Assembly (NCBI GenBank): GCA_020747015.1
Contig: JAGTJM010000026.1
Span: 62,001 to 126,000, forward strand
Length of the DNA: 64,000 bases
Reading direction: 5' to 3'
DNA from: Pyrenochaeta sp. MPI-SDFR-AT-0127
Taxonomy: Eukaryota > Ascomycota > Dothideomycetes > Pleosporales > Cucurbitariaceae
Both the position numbers and the translations under genes were made by a program. The notes under the pieces are model-generated. The model saw only the letters and a list, made by a program, of their open reading frames with translations. It did no database searches and was not told the DNA's origin. Position 1 is the first letter of the stretch. Every line of letters begins with the position of its first letter. Below are positions 55,701 to 64,000 of this stretch, in pieces.

Positions 55701-56066
55701 GGAGCCGGACCGCGCGCATCGGTCAATGCATACTGGTTCAATGCACACTCGGCGTACTTTGGGTGTGCTCTCAACGGTATTACACCTTGCACACTCCGCA
55801 TTTCTGGCTATCGGTACGACAGCGTACTCAAGGAGGAAGTGATTGTAGTGGAGCAAAACGCAACACTACCGGCATGCTGGGGCTACATCAATTGCCAGCT
55901 CACGCAAGTCCTTTTTGAAGACGGGTTTAAAGGGCTGTCGGGTATACAGTTCAACGCATATACACATAATCTCGGCATTCCTCAGGTGCACATGATGGAT
56001 AATCTGCACATGGAGTGGTACAACAATAGCTGTTCAGCGGGAATATTGAGAATTGGCCATCGCTAG
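52701..56066 (+). CDS. Mucin-like single-span membrane protein with Cys-rich C-terminal domain
   Basis: 1121 residues in one exon. Residues 1-140 are basic and hydrophilic (MAKNRRRVKNTRRGKK), predicted cytosolic. One strong span lies at about 143-172 (FLTFCLTAISIIAGYIATGI). With the positive charges before it and no signal peptide, a type II topology (C-terminus outside) is expected. About 240-900 is almost wholly Ser/Thr/Pro with Asn-x-Ser/Thr sites, so heavily O-glycosylated. Residues 915-1121 form a globular domain beginning CGESGNFTLTFDD and containing NPYHHLFYANGFTY, FGCALNG, TPCTLRISGYRYD, PACWGYINCQLTQ and IPQVHMMDNLHMEW. Six Cys in it suggest three disulfides. It resembles an uncharacterised fungal domain with the FTLTFDD...PYHHL pattern, a beta-sandwich-like cell-surface module. 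A wall sensor or surface adhesin role is inference. Confidence 0.85.
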   Translation: MAKNRRRVKNTRRGKKDNPSSEPHSGQQSATHISSSNAASSEFAARMLQLTQKPFKDDSLSALQASALQESAKSSKPAKDQEPFMLSLWKGPIRELTSGHKPAGRRLEFPRPFVWLPFRGARWVYKVGKAISRAYWGPHQEDLFLTFCLTAISIIAGYIATGILFSMLHVVAAKGIDANCSIVYVTIPGPIVTVSLNGATPSDPIRGTYYFSVVNGTTEWLNSIAPPSRVSIRNTTTTGIIPASSSITKSRLSLPSYWTLATTDTPSIPALPPPVASPPPLARTSATMTLSDSTLLTTAIISTSHASSSPPPQLSLPSVVSSPGVPSFHSVSRPPTSINQPQRPWPSPVVLSSTVVFSTSSSSIISTLISPTVPPKPLSSIIASQSRRLSGASSTPSNPLVPSLTTVEGATTIISPTATSSSVLITSFSASIRVTNPVPSGPKLTLTGEFTTVVSSAPLARPSVPANMGASTLLITLINTMLDGMTTALPSRSTIMHSGASYGTSSGPGLPVTSNSFSTLTNSHSDYLTTIITSISTFAINIPHVPPKTPSNPGLAVTTRILTIATSKSPNGQPSATPSILLTTISGTIAALTSSRLSPVSPSTPTRTESGAFTVQLPKLSTESLISQGISVFTSFTITFRETTAVAIETSNTVSSTTGSYSSSSLSPPFTPSTSSNSILISSLTLTRVPVPMPSNLGPGLPRVSFTMSSSYYSALLNATISANASSSSSTRLSTSVLASVSIRTRSLLAVTPTLALTSTTSFVVTTLSSAGSNSTSLLHLRGLTTKVISYGDTAVSFVFPSPDITTTVSYWSGEYPSVTGPLPLELQAIPLTTRTNRQTPHSALPSFQLLTSKPSRFRTVVTTIPEDDGEPTAAAAAAKPSDMAATRAQSTATELIDRAPTEISMATAEPGPTLCGESGNFTLTFDDTVIGNDDNAMLVASGMKNPYHHLFYANGFTYVPDKWEPFPAVSQPNVAMFLPLTGRLLPNTPFAGTLLPGELGAGPRASVNAYWFNAHSAYFGCALNGITPCTLRISGYRYDSVLKEEVIVVEQNATLPACWGYINCQLTQVLFEDGFKGLSGIQFNAYTHNLGIPQVHMMDNLHMEWYNNSCSAGILRIGHR

Positions 56067-56972
56067 TGCATTGATCGGTAAGGCATGCTTATGGTAACTG
56101 GGATTTGTTATCTCAGCAGGACAGCTGTTGATGTTGGTGGGTATATGGGGAATACTGGATCGATATGGGATAGCAAAGTATATTTTGAACAATAGCTTGT
56201 GTAAGAAATCAAGATGCATACTTGTCCATTGAGGTGTCGGGGTTCCTGCAGGTGACCGAGCCTACGACTCAGATGACTTTGTAATGGCTGTGTCAAAACC
56301 TTGAAATGAGGCGAGAGACTTGGATTGGTCGGATATTCCTCCCATTGCAATAGTTGCTTAAGATGTGTTTGAGACATGGCAGGCCATGTGGACACGATGG
56401 ACCGTGACGACAGGCGTCGACGAAGGAGCACGGAGGAGTCGGATAGGGACGACGCGACCCGCGCCTTCCTTCCACGGCGGTCGTCGTTCCTGCCTCGCAG
56501 GGACCGCGATATGGCGTCACGCGGGGCCAAGACTAGTCGTCACGCGGGAACCGCTGTGGGCGCGGTATGCGGAGGCGGCTGCAGCAGCAGCAATATAGTC
56601 AGGGTATCATCCTCTAGCATTCGTTGATTTCCCTTCTTCTCTTCTCCCAAACCCGAGCTGCACTTCTCATTCGTCTCTTCAGTCTTGTCGGGAACACTCG
56701 TTCGCAGTCGAATCTCGGGGAGTGACGCTGGTGCATGCCCACGTTGAACTTCAGTCGAGCCGCCCGCCTCAAGCGACCTGTCTCTTTCCAGCCTTTCCCT
56801 AGTCCAGTCTAGCGCGCCTTTGTCCTTTGCATGCTTGCAGGTGGTAGCAGTGCCCTTATTTTTCCCTAGGCCAAGGTACCTCGATTTGAGGGTCCTCTCT
56901 TACTGTTGCTGGCAAAGACAAAACCCGCCATATCCAGTCCTCGGGCTCACCGCCGCCTGCTCCAAACACGCT
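56067..56972. other. Intergenic, promoter of CCCH gene
   Basis: 906 bp. The left part is the 3' flank of the membrane protein gene. From about 56620 the plus strand is C/T-rich (gatttcccttcttctcttctc), a likely promoter and leader. No gene is supported, though small open frames exist on both strands. Confidence 0.5.
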
Positions 56973-59038
56973 ATGACTACGTTCGCGCCTTCGAGTTTCC
57001 CCTCAGACCTCGCCGAAGCCCCCCACCAAGACTTTCCCCCACCACAGCATCTCCAACACGGACCCTTCTCTCACCAGCTAAACCCACCCACCTTGAATTA
57101 CACCTCGAATACCCCACACATATCTCGGCGAACCTCGCGCGACCTCCGACACCAGGTATCCAACGGCGCGATGGCGGGCGCCAACGGCAACGCGCCCATG
57201 GCTGTCCCGGGTGGCCGCATCAACGGGCACGGCAATGGAGCAAACCTGCGCGACATGGGCTTTGGCGGCCCACGCAGTCCGCCAAACAACAAGAGTAGGT
57301 TAGAGGCGTGATTTGGCCAAGGACTGCTGCTAACGGGAGCAGATACCTCTCACGTACCCTGCAAATTCTATCGGCAAGGCGCGTGCCAGGCTGGAAAGGC
57401 CTGTCCATTTCTGCACTCAGACGAACCCTTGACCGAGCGGGCACCCTGCAAGTACTTCACAAAGGTGAGACACTCTGCTGGAACATGGCCAATATATGCT
57501 AAGTACAGCTTCAGGGCAACTGCAAATTTGGCCACAAATGTGCCCTCGCCCACATCCTCCCCAACGGCCAGGTCGTGAATCGCGGTAATGCCGGCGGTCA
57601 CTTTGGCCGTATGAACATACCACATCACCAAGAGCCGCCCATGACCAGCTCTCTACTCACCATGCAGGCTCATCTAGGCGGAATGCAGCAAGGCTACCCA
57701 TATCCCATGCAAGACGAGTACACAAACCAGAAGGACCAGTACGACATGATACCCACTATTGGCACTACCATTTCGTCTCATCCAGGATCAAATTACGGCT
57801 CTCCACCAAATGAAAATGGCCGTTTACCCATGTCGCCAGTACAGAAGGGTCTCAGTGTCATGGACGTTCCATTGCCGGCATCCTTTGATAGTCAGGGCAT
57901 CTCCCACATGGCTCGCTATGGTCCTATCGCATCCTCCGTCCCAGCAACATTTCTTGCCAACTCGCCACCTTCCTCCTATCAAGCCGACTCCTCTGCGATA
58001 CGAAATCTACACGACTCGGCGTTTGGAGACGGTCTGCGTAGCAGAGCTGCGGCTCTGGGATCATCTCCCCCAGAATCTATTGAGCAGCCGGTCGGCCGGA
58101 GAATGCTGCACTCCGAATTGGCCGCAAACCGCTCTCGAGGCATCATGTCCTCAAGCGTTGGTGCGCGACCAACATACAAGGACGAGGAATGGGACGAGAC
58201 GGACATGATTGGCAAATTTGAGGAGGATCTCCTGCCGAACTCGCTCAGCGATCTGTTAACGCCACAGGAGAAGATGCGTCGCTTCTCCCGCGATCAAGGC
58301 GATAACGAGAATTCGTTCACACAAAGGATGTCGCTCTCTCGCCTAGGTGCATCCCCCACCGCCTCGGATGTCAAAATTGGATCCCCTTCCGCGGCTGCCT
58401 CTTCTCCTTCGCGATATCAATCCTTATGGGGCAAGTCGCGGGGCTCTACTTATGACAATGGCTTTGAATCGGGCTCATTACCTGGTGCGTCAGCATTTGG
58501 TCATGTTGGGTCTCCCCTTCGTAACTCGGCCCTCCATCCTGGAGCCAGCCCCTCGTTGCGTGCTATCAATCGACCCACTTCGGGAGATGCCAGCCCTTTC
58601 GTTTCTTCTCCTCCGCGACAGGCGTCAATGAGCATGATTACCCAACATATGCAACGCACTCGCCTCTCCTCACGGGAAGAAGTAGGAATCACGAGCAATC
58701 CGATGCACCCCGGTATCAACCGTGTGACCTCGGGCACCAGCATTAATAACTCAAGCGGGCGTCTTGGCCTGGACAGGGCTGTCAGTAGCAGCAGCATCAG
58801 TCGAGAGAGAATCGAGGAAGAGCAGGGCTTGTTTAGCATGGAAGAGGAGGAAGACCTCAACAAGAGCAAGGATGGTGCATCTACGACTTCGAGTACAAGC
58901 AACAAGCGGCTGAGTGGGCTGTCCTGGGGCAGTGGTGGCGGGAAAGCCAGCCCGAATTTGGCTCCAGTCGGTGGTCATCGTGCCACTGGATCATCAGGTC
59001 TCGGAAGAGAGACTGGACCTTGGGGGAGCAACGCCTAA
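56973..59038 (+). CDS. CCCH zinc-finger protein (Lee1-like)
   Basis: 655 residues in exons 56973-57294, 57343-57464 and 57515-59038. Two CCCH fingers, both C-x7-C-x5-C-x3-H, lie in tandem at about 112-155: PCKFYRQGACQAGKACPFLH and PCKYFTKGNCKFGHKCALAH; an intron falls inside the second. The rest is Ser/Pro/Gly-rich and largely disordered, with a conserved patch EEWDETDMIGKFEEDLLPNS (about 345-364) followed by LSDLLTPQEKMRRFSR. Such tandem CCCH proteins (yeast Lee1, fungal relatives) bind RNA and are thought to affect mRNA stability or translation. The specific role is unknown. The C-terminus has phosphorylation-like Ser runs (AVSSSSISRERIEEE). Confidence 0.87.
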
Positions 59039-59999
59039 AATTCCAGCCTTCCTTTGATCTCCTGCGTCAGGCTAGACATGGGAGAAATTCGATCTAGGGC
59101 AATATCAGTATGTTCGTATAACACGATCTGGTTGATATCAAGCGGCATGTTATCAACAACTAAAACTTGGCATTTCTGTCATTTGCAAGAAGATTTTGAA
59201 AAGTTCAGCGACTGCGACTGCATATTGGGCGTCTCTCTCTTTCGACCTGGCCCATTCCCTCGTCTTCACGACACGTAATACACGGATACAAAAAGTTTTG
59301 GGCCTCGGCTTCAGCTTCAACTTTGAGCGAGCATATACTGGCGCAAAATTGCGACCTTGCTTTTTATTTCAAAGGAGCTGGGTCTCCTTTCTTGATGTGT
59401 GGATACAAATCACTCTACTCCACTCCGATGATGTTAGGCTTTTATCCTTTTTTTTCTTCTTAGATGACGGAGTTTATCAGGTGTCCCTCGGTGCGTGAAG
59501 GACAGCGTCAATGAGGATTCACGACCAACATGAACTAAGCGAGGATAGTTTTAGGCAAGGTTTATGTATATTTGGTACCTACACAAGGGATGGGGGCATG
59601 AATAATTAGATCAGTCGTTAATCGAGATCCAGTGATCATTCTTCACATACCTTAACTTTTCTCATACCCTCGATCTAGCATTATGGAGTCGAACGGCTCT
59701 ACAGTCTTTGTTAGTTTGCACAGGCTGATCTGGCAATTTATTGCGTAGGCTATGGTCATGATGGTCAGGGTGGCTAATGCAGACTTAAACGCACTAGTAT
59801 CGTGCTGTCGATCTCTCCACGGAATAATTGGGGGAGACAAAGTGTAAATGACATTTGACATCGGTATTCGATATTCAACATCTTAAGATACGACAGTCAA
59901 ACGAATCTCGAGCGCACTCACTATAATATGAAAGTTTATTTTATACGTTTGTCAGAAATTCAGGAGACCCTATTATGTGTCTATCTTTAATGAATAAGC
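59039..59999. other. Convergent 3' flanks (CCCH / STAND-like gene)
   Basis: 961 bp between facing stop codons, A+T-richer than the CCCH gene. It contains both 3' flanks. No gene is recognised. Confidence 0.5.
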
Positions 60000-62048
60000 T
60001 CAAGAAAAGAGAACGCCATTCATGCTTTGCCTTCCTTTCTTTGCTTGTCCGGGACTGTGAGCCGCTCTGCCTCCATTCATGTCATATATCTCAGCAACCT
60101 CCAGGCCTTCATCAAGGATATGAGATAATCCAGAAGTCGCAAATAATACTTTGAAAACAGTTCGCTGATGGCCGATAGCAGCACCGTCTGACATGGCTCC
60201 CCTCAGCTCCTTCAGTATAGCAGTCAGACGAGCTCTGGTAGCAGTGTGATCCAGCACCTCTAGACCATATACTACAATCAGCAAAATTGGAACGTCGACA
60301 GAAACAAGTAGATCATGGAAAAGTGATAAAGCCAACGGCCAGGTGCGGAAGGTCCCATCTAGCGATTCAAATCGATCTCCAGTCATCGATGATGTAAGTG
60401 GCAAGTAGCGAATCAGCTGCTTCACCAATGCGTAGAGCAGCGCCACGGTTCCGATAGTCTCTCGAGTTCTATTTCTAGGTGGCATTTCCAGCGATAATGC
60501 GCAAAAGTATGATATACATGGAATACCCGCTGCTTTTGCTGCGTGGACGTAATTGGACGCTAGCAATCTCGCAGCATTATCTGAAGAAAATGCTACAGGC
60601 CCGAATATGCCCAAGATGGAGGAAGTCGTATGTGAATTCCAAGTCTGGAGTCGCTGGATTGCTTCTGCTTCAATGAAACAGTCGAGTCCGGATGCAACAG
60701 GATGCACTTGGTCATAATTGAAGAACGGGTCTAGGATTTTGGATGCCGAGTCCACATCCGCTCTACTTGGAGCATCTATCGTTACTGCACTCCCTTGCAT
60801 ATCCTCCAAGTCTTCATTAATCTCTACCGCAAGTGCTCTAGTGGCGCCTATTTGTCGATCTTTATTCGCCGCGGCCACAAATCTATTGGCCTCGTGGTTC
60901 AAGATTTGCTTTATCCCTTTCCCCGGCGGTTGGTCGAACATGATACCCAATCGCTGGGACATATTGGCGAGGTATTGCTCCATTTTATCATGGAGTCGAT
61001 GGTAGTGTTCATCGCAGGCTCGATGCAGCAATTCCCACTGCTCTTCGTTTCTCCGCCAATTCTCCCGTTGGTGGAATTCTTGGACCTCTCTGAAGTATCT
61101 TTCACGCTCCTGCGCCTGTTCTCGCCCATCTCGTGCCATGGAGAATTGAACGCCGCGCTGTATGAAGCTTGATATCGTCCTTATCTCGTCAAGGTGGGGC
61201 TGGTACTCTTTTGCTAGGTTTTCGTTCAACGATGCGAGGAATCTTTTGTGTCCCTTTTGCGTGTACCATGAGAAAAAGAACGTTACAAACTCTAGTATCT
61301 TGCAGCATAATTCGACGCTGAGCTCCAGAAGAAAGGGCTGGGGGTACTCAAGAAGCTCGCGCTTCGTTGCAGCGACAACCTTGTCGATTTCTTTCCATGC
61401 AACTGTGAAGTCTTCTCCAACTTGTTCATGGTTCACTGAGGCCTGGATAGTCTTGTCAGCATTTGTTATGATCACCATTTGGAGTCTGATGTCCTGCCTT
61501 TATGATTGTTTCTAGTGATCCACAAATGAGCGACGTGTATTTGTCACCGTGTGGTAGCATCTTCAGCACATTTGAGTGATTATTTATGGTTTCACAGACA
61601 GAGTGAAACTTTCTTTTGGCCTGGCCCTGGAAGTTTTTCTTCGCTTTTCCATCGTATTGTGTCTTGAGCTGAGATATTCTATGAGTCAACGACGACCACG
61701 ACAACGCTGGTAATTCTCCGACTTCCAAGTGTTTGTCTTGAAACGCGTTCTGGAATTTTCCTAAAGCAGCTTCGAGTTCTTGATAGCGAGCGGTCAGAGA
61801 AGCCGAGTTGTGTTGACTTTGGGGCTATCAGTGGTCTGTCGTGAAGTCTAAATTTGGCCGCCTTACCTTGCGGTTGCGAGGCGGAGGAGTCCAGCGATCT
61901 CATCCTCTAGATCCACCTCATTTTGTAAAGCCCCCTCAATGATTAGACGTGGAGAGCTAATTTCACGGACGATACTATCAGGACCCTTAAGGCTGTTCGA
62001 GAAACTACGGACTAGGTCACGAGCCACAAATTCGGAGTGTTCTGTCAT
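60000..62048 (-). CDS. STAND/NLR-like protein with degenerate NTPase core
   Basis: 647 residues in exons 62048-61867, 61816-61498 and 61442-60000. The second intron (61497-61443, 55 nt) needs a GC donor (AAG|GC) with a TGCTGAC branch; phase and the joined sequence ETIIK|ASVNHEQVGEDF support it. The N-terminal about 250 residues are the helical fungal domain found in front of many fungal NLR/STAND proteins (KFQNAFQDKHLEV, NVLKMLPHGDKYTSLICGSL, FLLELSVELCCKILEFVTFF). A charged coiled coil follows (about 255-345). The next part has the order of a STAND NTPase: ILGIFGPVAFSSDNAARLLA in the Walker A place, then AAGIPCISYFCALSL, VALLYALVKQLIRYLP, and PILLIVVYGLEVLD in the Walker B place (about 556-565). 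There is no GxxxxGK[ST], so ATP binding in the usual way is unlikely. No repeat domain follows. Function unknown. Confidence 0.75.
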
Positions 62049-62530
62049 ACTGAATTATATATCAAGATCGAGGGAATATATCTTTCTCACACAGCTACCG
62101 ACCGTACGGTTTTGAAAGGAATATCGATGCCCAACTTCTTGGTGTGACACTTGGTGCTTATTATTGTGGAGGCAGTGAGCATCCATCCTTCATTGTATGC
62201 ATTATCTACAAGCTGGGTGATTGGATGCACAAAATAGAAGTGGTGGCCAGCTAATCCATTCCATTGGTGGGGGTGCGTAGGCTATGGCGGCGGCAGCCGC
62301 GATGGATTGAGATGTCAGACGAGGCCTGCATATGGATGTTCTGAGTGGTCCAACAGCTCGTTGGGGGCGAAACGAGGTGCGCAGAGCCGCAAATCAGGCA
62401 AAGATAAATTCTGCCATAATGGCATCCTGTCTGCACAGATTCGAAGTCAATACTAATTTCAATCGCGTTTGTCATATACTGCGCTTCGATATCCATCAGG
62501 AAGTCTCCTTTTACTTGTCCCACTGTTGTT
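62049..62530. promoter_or_regulatory. Divergent promoter region, STAND-like / AAA gene
   Basis: 482 bp between two divergent start codons, the shortest such region in the window. It must hold both promoters. An open frame on the minus strand (62661-62251) crosses it but has no family. Confidence 0.5.
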
Positions 62531-64000
62531 ATGGAATCAGACATTCTTGCTGGAGCCCCTGACCAAGATGTGCGAACCATGAACCAGGGCTCCGACATTG
62601 AGGTCTTGCATCTATCTAAGTCTGAATCGCCGACTGATGCTTTTGTGTATGACAACAACACATCAAATGGAACAGTAAGCAGTGTAGCCCTTGTATGGTC
62701 CTTCTGTGCTTAAGTAATGCAGGTTCACCAAGACAAAACATCCTCAAACAGCGAAGTGCAAGACACGATACCAGCTCCCATTGCCACGTCTCCAAAGGTT
62801 CGTCACAGAGTAGAATATCGGTCATTAAAAGACGATACTTTACTCTACACAAAGGACGAAACCGATGGTGATGGGACGAAGAAGCTGAAAACAGTCCATG
62901 AAGGGCCTGTCTTTGACGTCGTAGACGTAAACTACACCTCCGAGACCAAGGACACTCAGAAGAGCGGGCAAAACTCTGATAAGTCTGATGGTTCAGCAAA
63001 TCCCAATATGGATCCGTCGGTAAGGTTTGGAGGGAAACAGTATATCCGAATATATTCACGCTCTATCGTAAATGCACTACAAAGTGTAGTCAACTATTAC
63101 CCATACCGGACTGTGGTCGGACACCCCATTGATATATACGAGCCGTATGCCATTCTCGTACATCATTGGGACCTCCTGGAGCAGTTCCGCGAACAATTTA
63201 ACCCAAATAATACGAATTTTGAAGTTGGTGATTGCGAAGTTAGCGACACTTATGAACACCTTGGATATCTATTAAGTTTCATGGAGATGGAGATGCGAGG
63301 TAAGGTGAATAATGAATACGAAAGATGGAAGCAGCCTGTTCCAAAAGCATCTTTTGAAATGCTCTGGTTATTACTTGCTCCTGGGGCTGATGTCTATTGC
63401 GATGAGGATGATAATGGTTCCAAGGAGCCATGGGTGGTCTCACACGTTACCTTCAACGTATTGAACAAATCATGGAACCAATACGAAGTCACACTGTGGC
63501 AGCTTGTAGGTGATGAGGATTCGCTTCAGCCTGAGGAAGAGAAGTTCACTATTTCTCGTTTTCATGGAGAAAAACCGATCCAGGACCTGGATGTGTTCCC
63601 ATGTCAATACTACACGGATAACGAGAAAAAAAGGAAGGAAATGATCGACCGAGGCAAACTATTCTTCAGTCTTCGTCAAAAGAGGTGTATGTACTACGAT
63701 GGCGAAGGCGATCAATGGCCGCGGCTACCAGTAAATCACCTAGTCTTTGTGACAGATAAATGCTGATGTATCATGCTGTAGTACAAAGGATATGTCATGG
63801 TTGATCCGGTCCAGCAACAAGACACCCTGCAATTGGGTGCCCTGGGGACGCCAGAAGCGGTTGATCAAAAGCCGTCTGTACTTCCTCTCTGCTCTTGTAC
63901 TCGCTGCTTGAGTATGGAGTCTGAACGAACAAGACCTGCCAAGTTTGATGGGTATAAGAAAATCGAGATGAAGAAAGTTACGGAATTGACAGAACATCAA
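62531..64000 (+). CDS. Fungal AAA-ATPase-type protein, N-terminal part (3' end beyond window)
   Basis: At least 457 residues in exons 62531-62674, 62723-63730 and 63782-64000. The start is MESDILAGAPDQ. The N-terminal 90 residues are acidic/Ser-rich. Then KQYIRIYSRSIVNALQSVVN, YPYRTVVGHPIDIYEPYAIL, ASFEMLWLLLAPGADVY, then WVVSHVTF, PIQDLDVFPCQYY and RKEMIDRGKLFFSLR follow in the order of the uncharacterised N-terminal domain that precedes a AAA ATPase core in large fungal proteins. Exon 3 gives YKGYVMVDPVQQQDTLQL, a CSCTRC cysteine pair and KVTELTEHQ, which in relatives comes just before the ATPase core. The P-loop itself would lie beyond 64000, so ATPase activity is predicted, not seen. It diverges from the STAND-like gene by 482 bp. 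Confidence 0.78.

Noticed and set aside
1..64000. CRISPR arrays, rRNA genes, bacterial operons or mobile-element ORFs
   Set aside because: No direct-repeat/spacer arrays, no rRNA-like sequence, and no transposase, integrase or reverse-transcriptase motif was seen in either strand.

Overview
The window is nuclear DNA from a filamentous ascomycete, most likely a Dothideomycete and perhaps a member of the Pleosporales. The pointers are: many short GT-AG introns (about 46-66 nt) with CTAAC/CTGAC branch sites; fungus-only families (AUR1 inositol phosphorylceramide synthase, Zn2Cys6 factors, F-box/LRR-like proteins, allantoate-permease-type MFS, CCCH Lee1-like protein); Syp1 and Mo25/HymA proteins; and a P-loop-less STAND-like protein beside a fungal-type AAA ATPase. 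The lineage is inferred from gene content only. There are no operons, rRNA genes, CRISPR arrays or convincing tRNAs. I support 25 protein genes and one pseudogene region. One gene runs off each edge.

Layout. 1-12 kb is a housekeeping block: Mo25/HymA (partial), a CDK-activating-type kinase, the F-BAR endocytic protein Syp1, a three-RRM SR/RGG RNA-binding protein (Gbp2-like) and a mitochondrial carrier. 12.9-18.6 kb holds a NYN-domain protein and AUR1, separated by 2.4 kb without a gene. 19.7-27.5 kb is more accessory-like: a class I FAD disulfide oxidoreductase, a Zn2Cys6 transcription factor, a divergently transcribed 2-oxoglutarate/Fe(II) oxygenase and an F-box protein. 28.2-41.6 kb holds a diflavin-reductase-like protein without its FMN domain but with a Cys-rich insert, a mitochondrially targeted cupin, an Mdl1-type mitochondrial ABC half-transporter, RNA 3'-terminal phosphate cyclase, an MFS permease and a STRAP-like WD40 protein.

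42.6-48.7 kb is a gene-poor, visibly A+T-richer block. It has a second F-box protein, eroded coding remnants and a small cysteine-containing secreted protein. 48.7-59 kb returns to housekeeping: GNAT acetyltransferase, UTP18, a 1121-residue mucin-like single-span membrane protein with a Cys-rich C-terminal domain, and a CCCH zinc-finger protein. 59-64 kb ends with a divergent pair: a STAND/NLR-like protein whose Walker A is gone, and an AAA-ATPase-type gene cut by the window edge.

Working together. Most genes are unrelated neighbours. Pairs that may share a control region are kinase/Syp1, carrier/NYN, Zn2Cys6/oxygenase, ABC/RTCA, STRAP/F-box, GNAT/UTP18 and STAND-like/AAA. The best candidates for something not well described are the STAND-like/AAA pair, the secreted protein in the A+T-rich block, the reductase with a CCGGGCC motif in place of a flavodoxin domain, and the mucin-like membrane protein. 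Exon boundaries were read by eye and checked for reading phase, but not against transcripts.
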